Part shown: positions 63,920 through 64,000 of the stretch, in pieces | How the letters are laid out: each line of letters opens with the position of its first letter | Numbering within the stretch: position 1 is the first letter of the stretch | Origin: Sulfitobacter sp. LCG007 | GTDB lineage: Bacteria > Pseudomonadota > Alphaproteobacteria > Rhodobacterales > Rhodobacteraceae | Direction: 5' to 3' | NCBI RefSeq assembly: GCF_040801785.1 | Contig: NZ_CP161805.1 | Coordinates: 1,674,001-1,738,000 of the forward strand | Length of the DNA: 64,000 nucleotides | Position numbers and translations under genes: made by a program | The notes under the pieces: model-generated | Databases searched by the model: none | What the model was told of the DNA's origin: nothing | The model's input: the letters and a program-made list of their open reading frames with translations, nothing else

Positions 63920-64000
63920 CCAGCTTGAGATTGTGCCGACGCGGCCGGGCGCGGGGGTTGCCCGTGCGGATCTCGCGGGCCGGCGGTGTGCAAGCAACCG

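Overview
The window is GC-rich DNA from an alphaproteobacterium, most likely a marine Roseobacter-group member of the Rhodobacterales. The main evidence is a DddP-type dimethylsulfoniopropionate lyase with its metal ligands intact, the gene order yajC-secD-secF-TSUP-Mth938-ccmABCDG, and the envelope genes lpxD, lpxL and the L,D-transpeptidase/DUF882 pair. Assignments rest on reading the sequence and on remembered family motifs; no database search was possible.

1-30.7 kb (all minus strand): a complete type VI secretion system (T6SS). Read in the direction of transcription, from high to low coordinates, it starts with an ECF sigma factor, a membrane anti-sigma factor, a secreted subtilisin-like protease, a caspase-fold protein that lacks the catalytic dyad, a haem-binding DUF3365/HAMP membrane sensor and a soluble Ser/Thr kinase. 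The structural genes follow: tssA, tssB, tssC, hcp (tssD), tssE, tssF, tssG, clpV (tssH), a second TssC-like gene, a small unknown gene, vgrG (tssI), a DUF6931-like gene, PAAR, the FHA gene tagH, tssJ, tssK, tssL with an OmpA domain, tssM, tagF, and a PP2C phosphatase cut by the left edge. All 13 core Tss parts are present, and the kinase, FHA, TagF and phosphatase genes form the usual threonine-phosphorylation switch. Spacing is tight throughout. Strong hairpins bracket hcp and lie between tssA and tssB, which would suit uneven expression within one long transcript.

30.7-35.4 kb: a loosely packed stretch. It holds an unknown small gene split in frame by one TAA stop, preceded by a structured leader, then an MFS transporter overlapping a DeoR-type regulator, then a Tat-exported DUF882 (M15-like) protein.

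35.4-43 kb: envelope and general metabolism. An L,D-transpeptidase is followed by lpxD, an acyl carrier protein, a ketoacyl-ACP synthase and a 3-hydroxyisobutyrate-dehydrogenase-like oxidoreductase. serS and a secreted trypsin-like protease are on the other strand.

43-50 kb: the Sec translocon accessory genes yajC-secD-secF, a TSUP permease, an Mth938-domain protein and the cytochrome c maturation genes ccmA, B, C, D and G, closed by a bidirectional terminator.

50-64 kb: mostly single housekeeping genes. These are acnA, a DUF1223 protein, lpxL, an SH3 lipoprotein, a fliG copy without flagellar neighbours, a small cysteine-containing secreted peptide, purB, a DUF6314 protein, bioY, dddP, a flavin-type oxidase, a RidA protein, a MltB-type transglycosylase and an unknown membrane-anchored protein. 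I saw no tRNA or rRNA genes, insertion sequences, prophage genes or CRISPR arrays.
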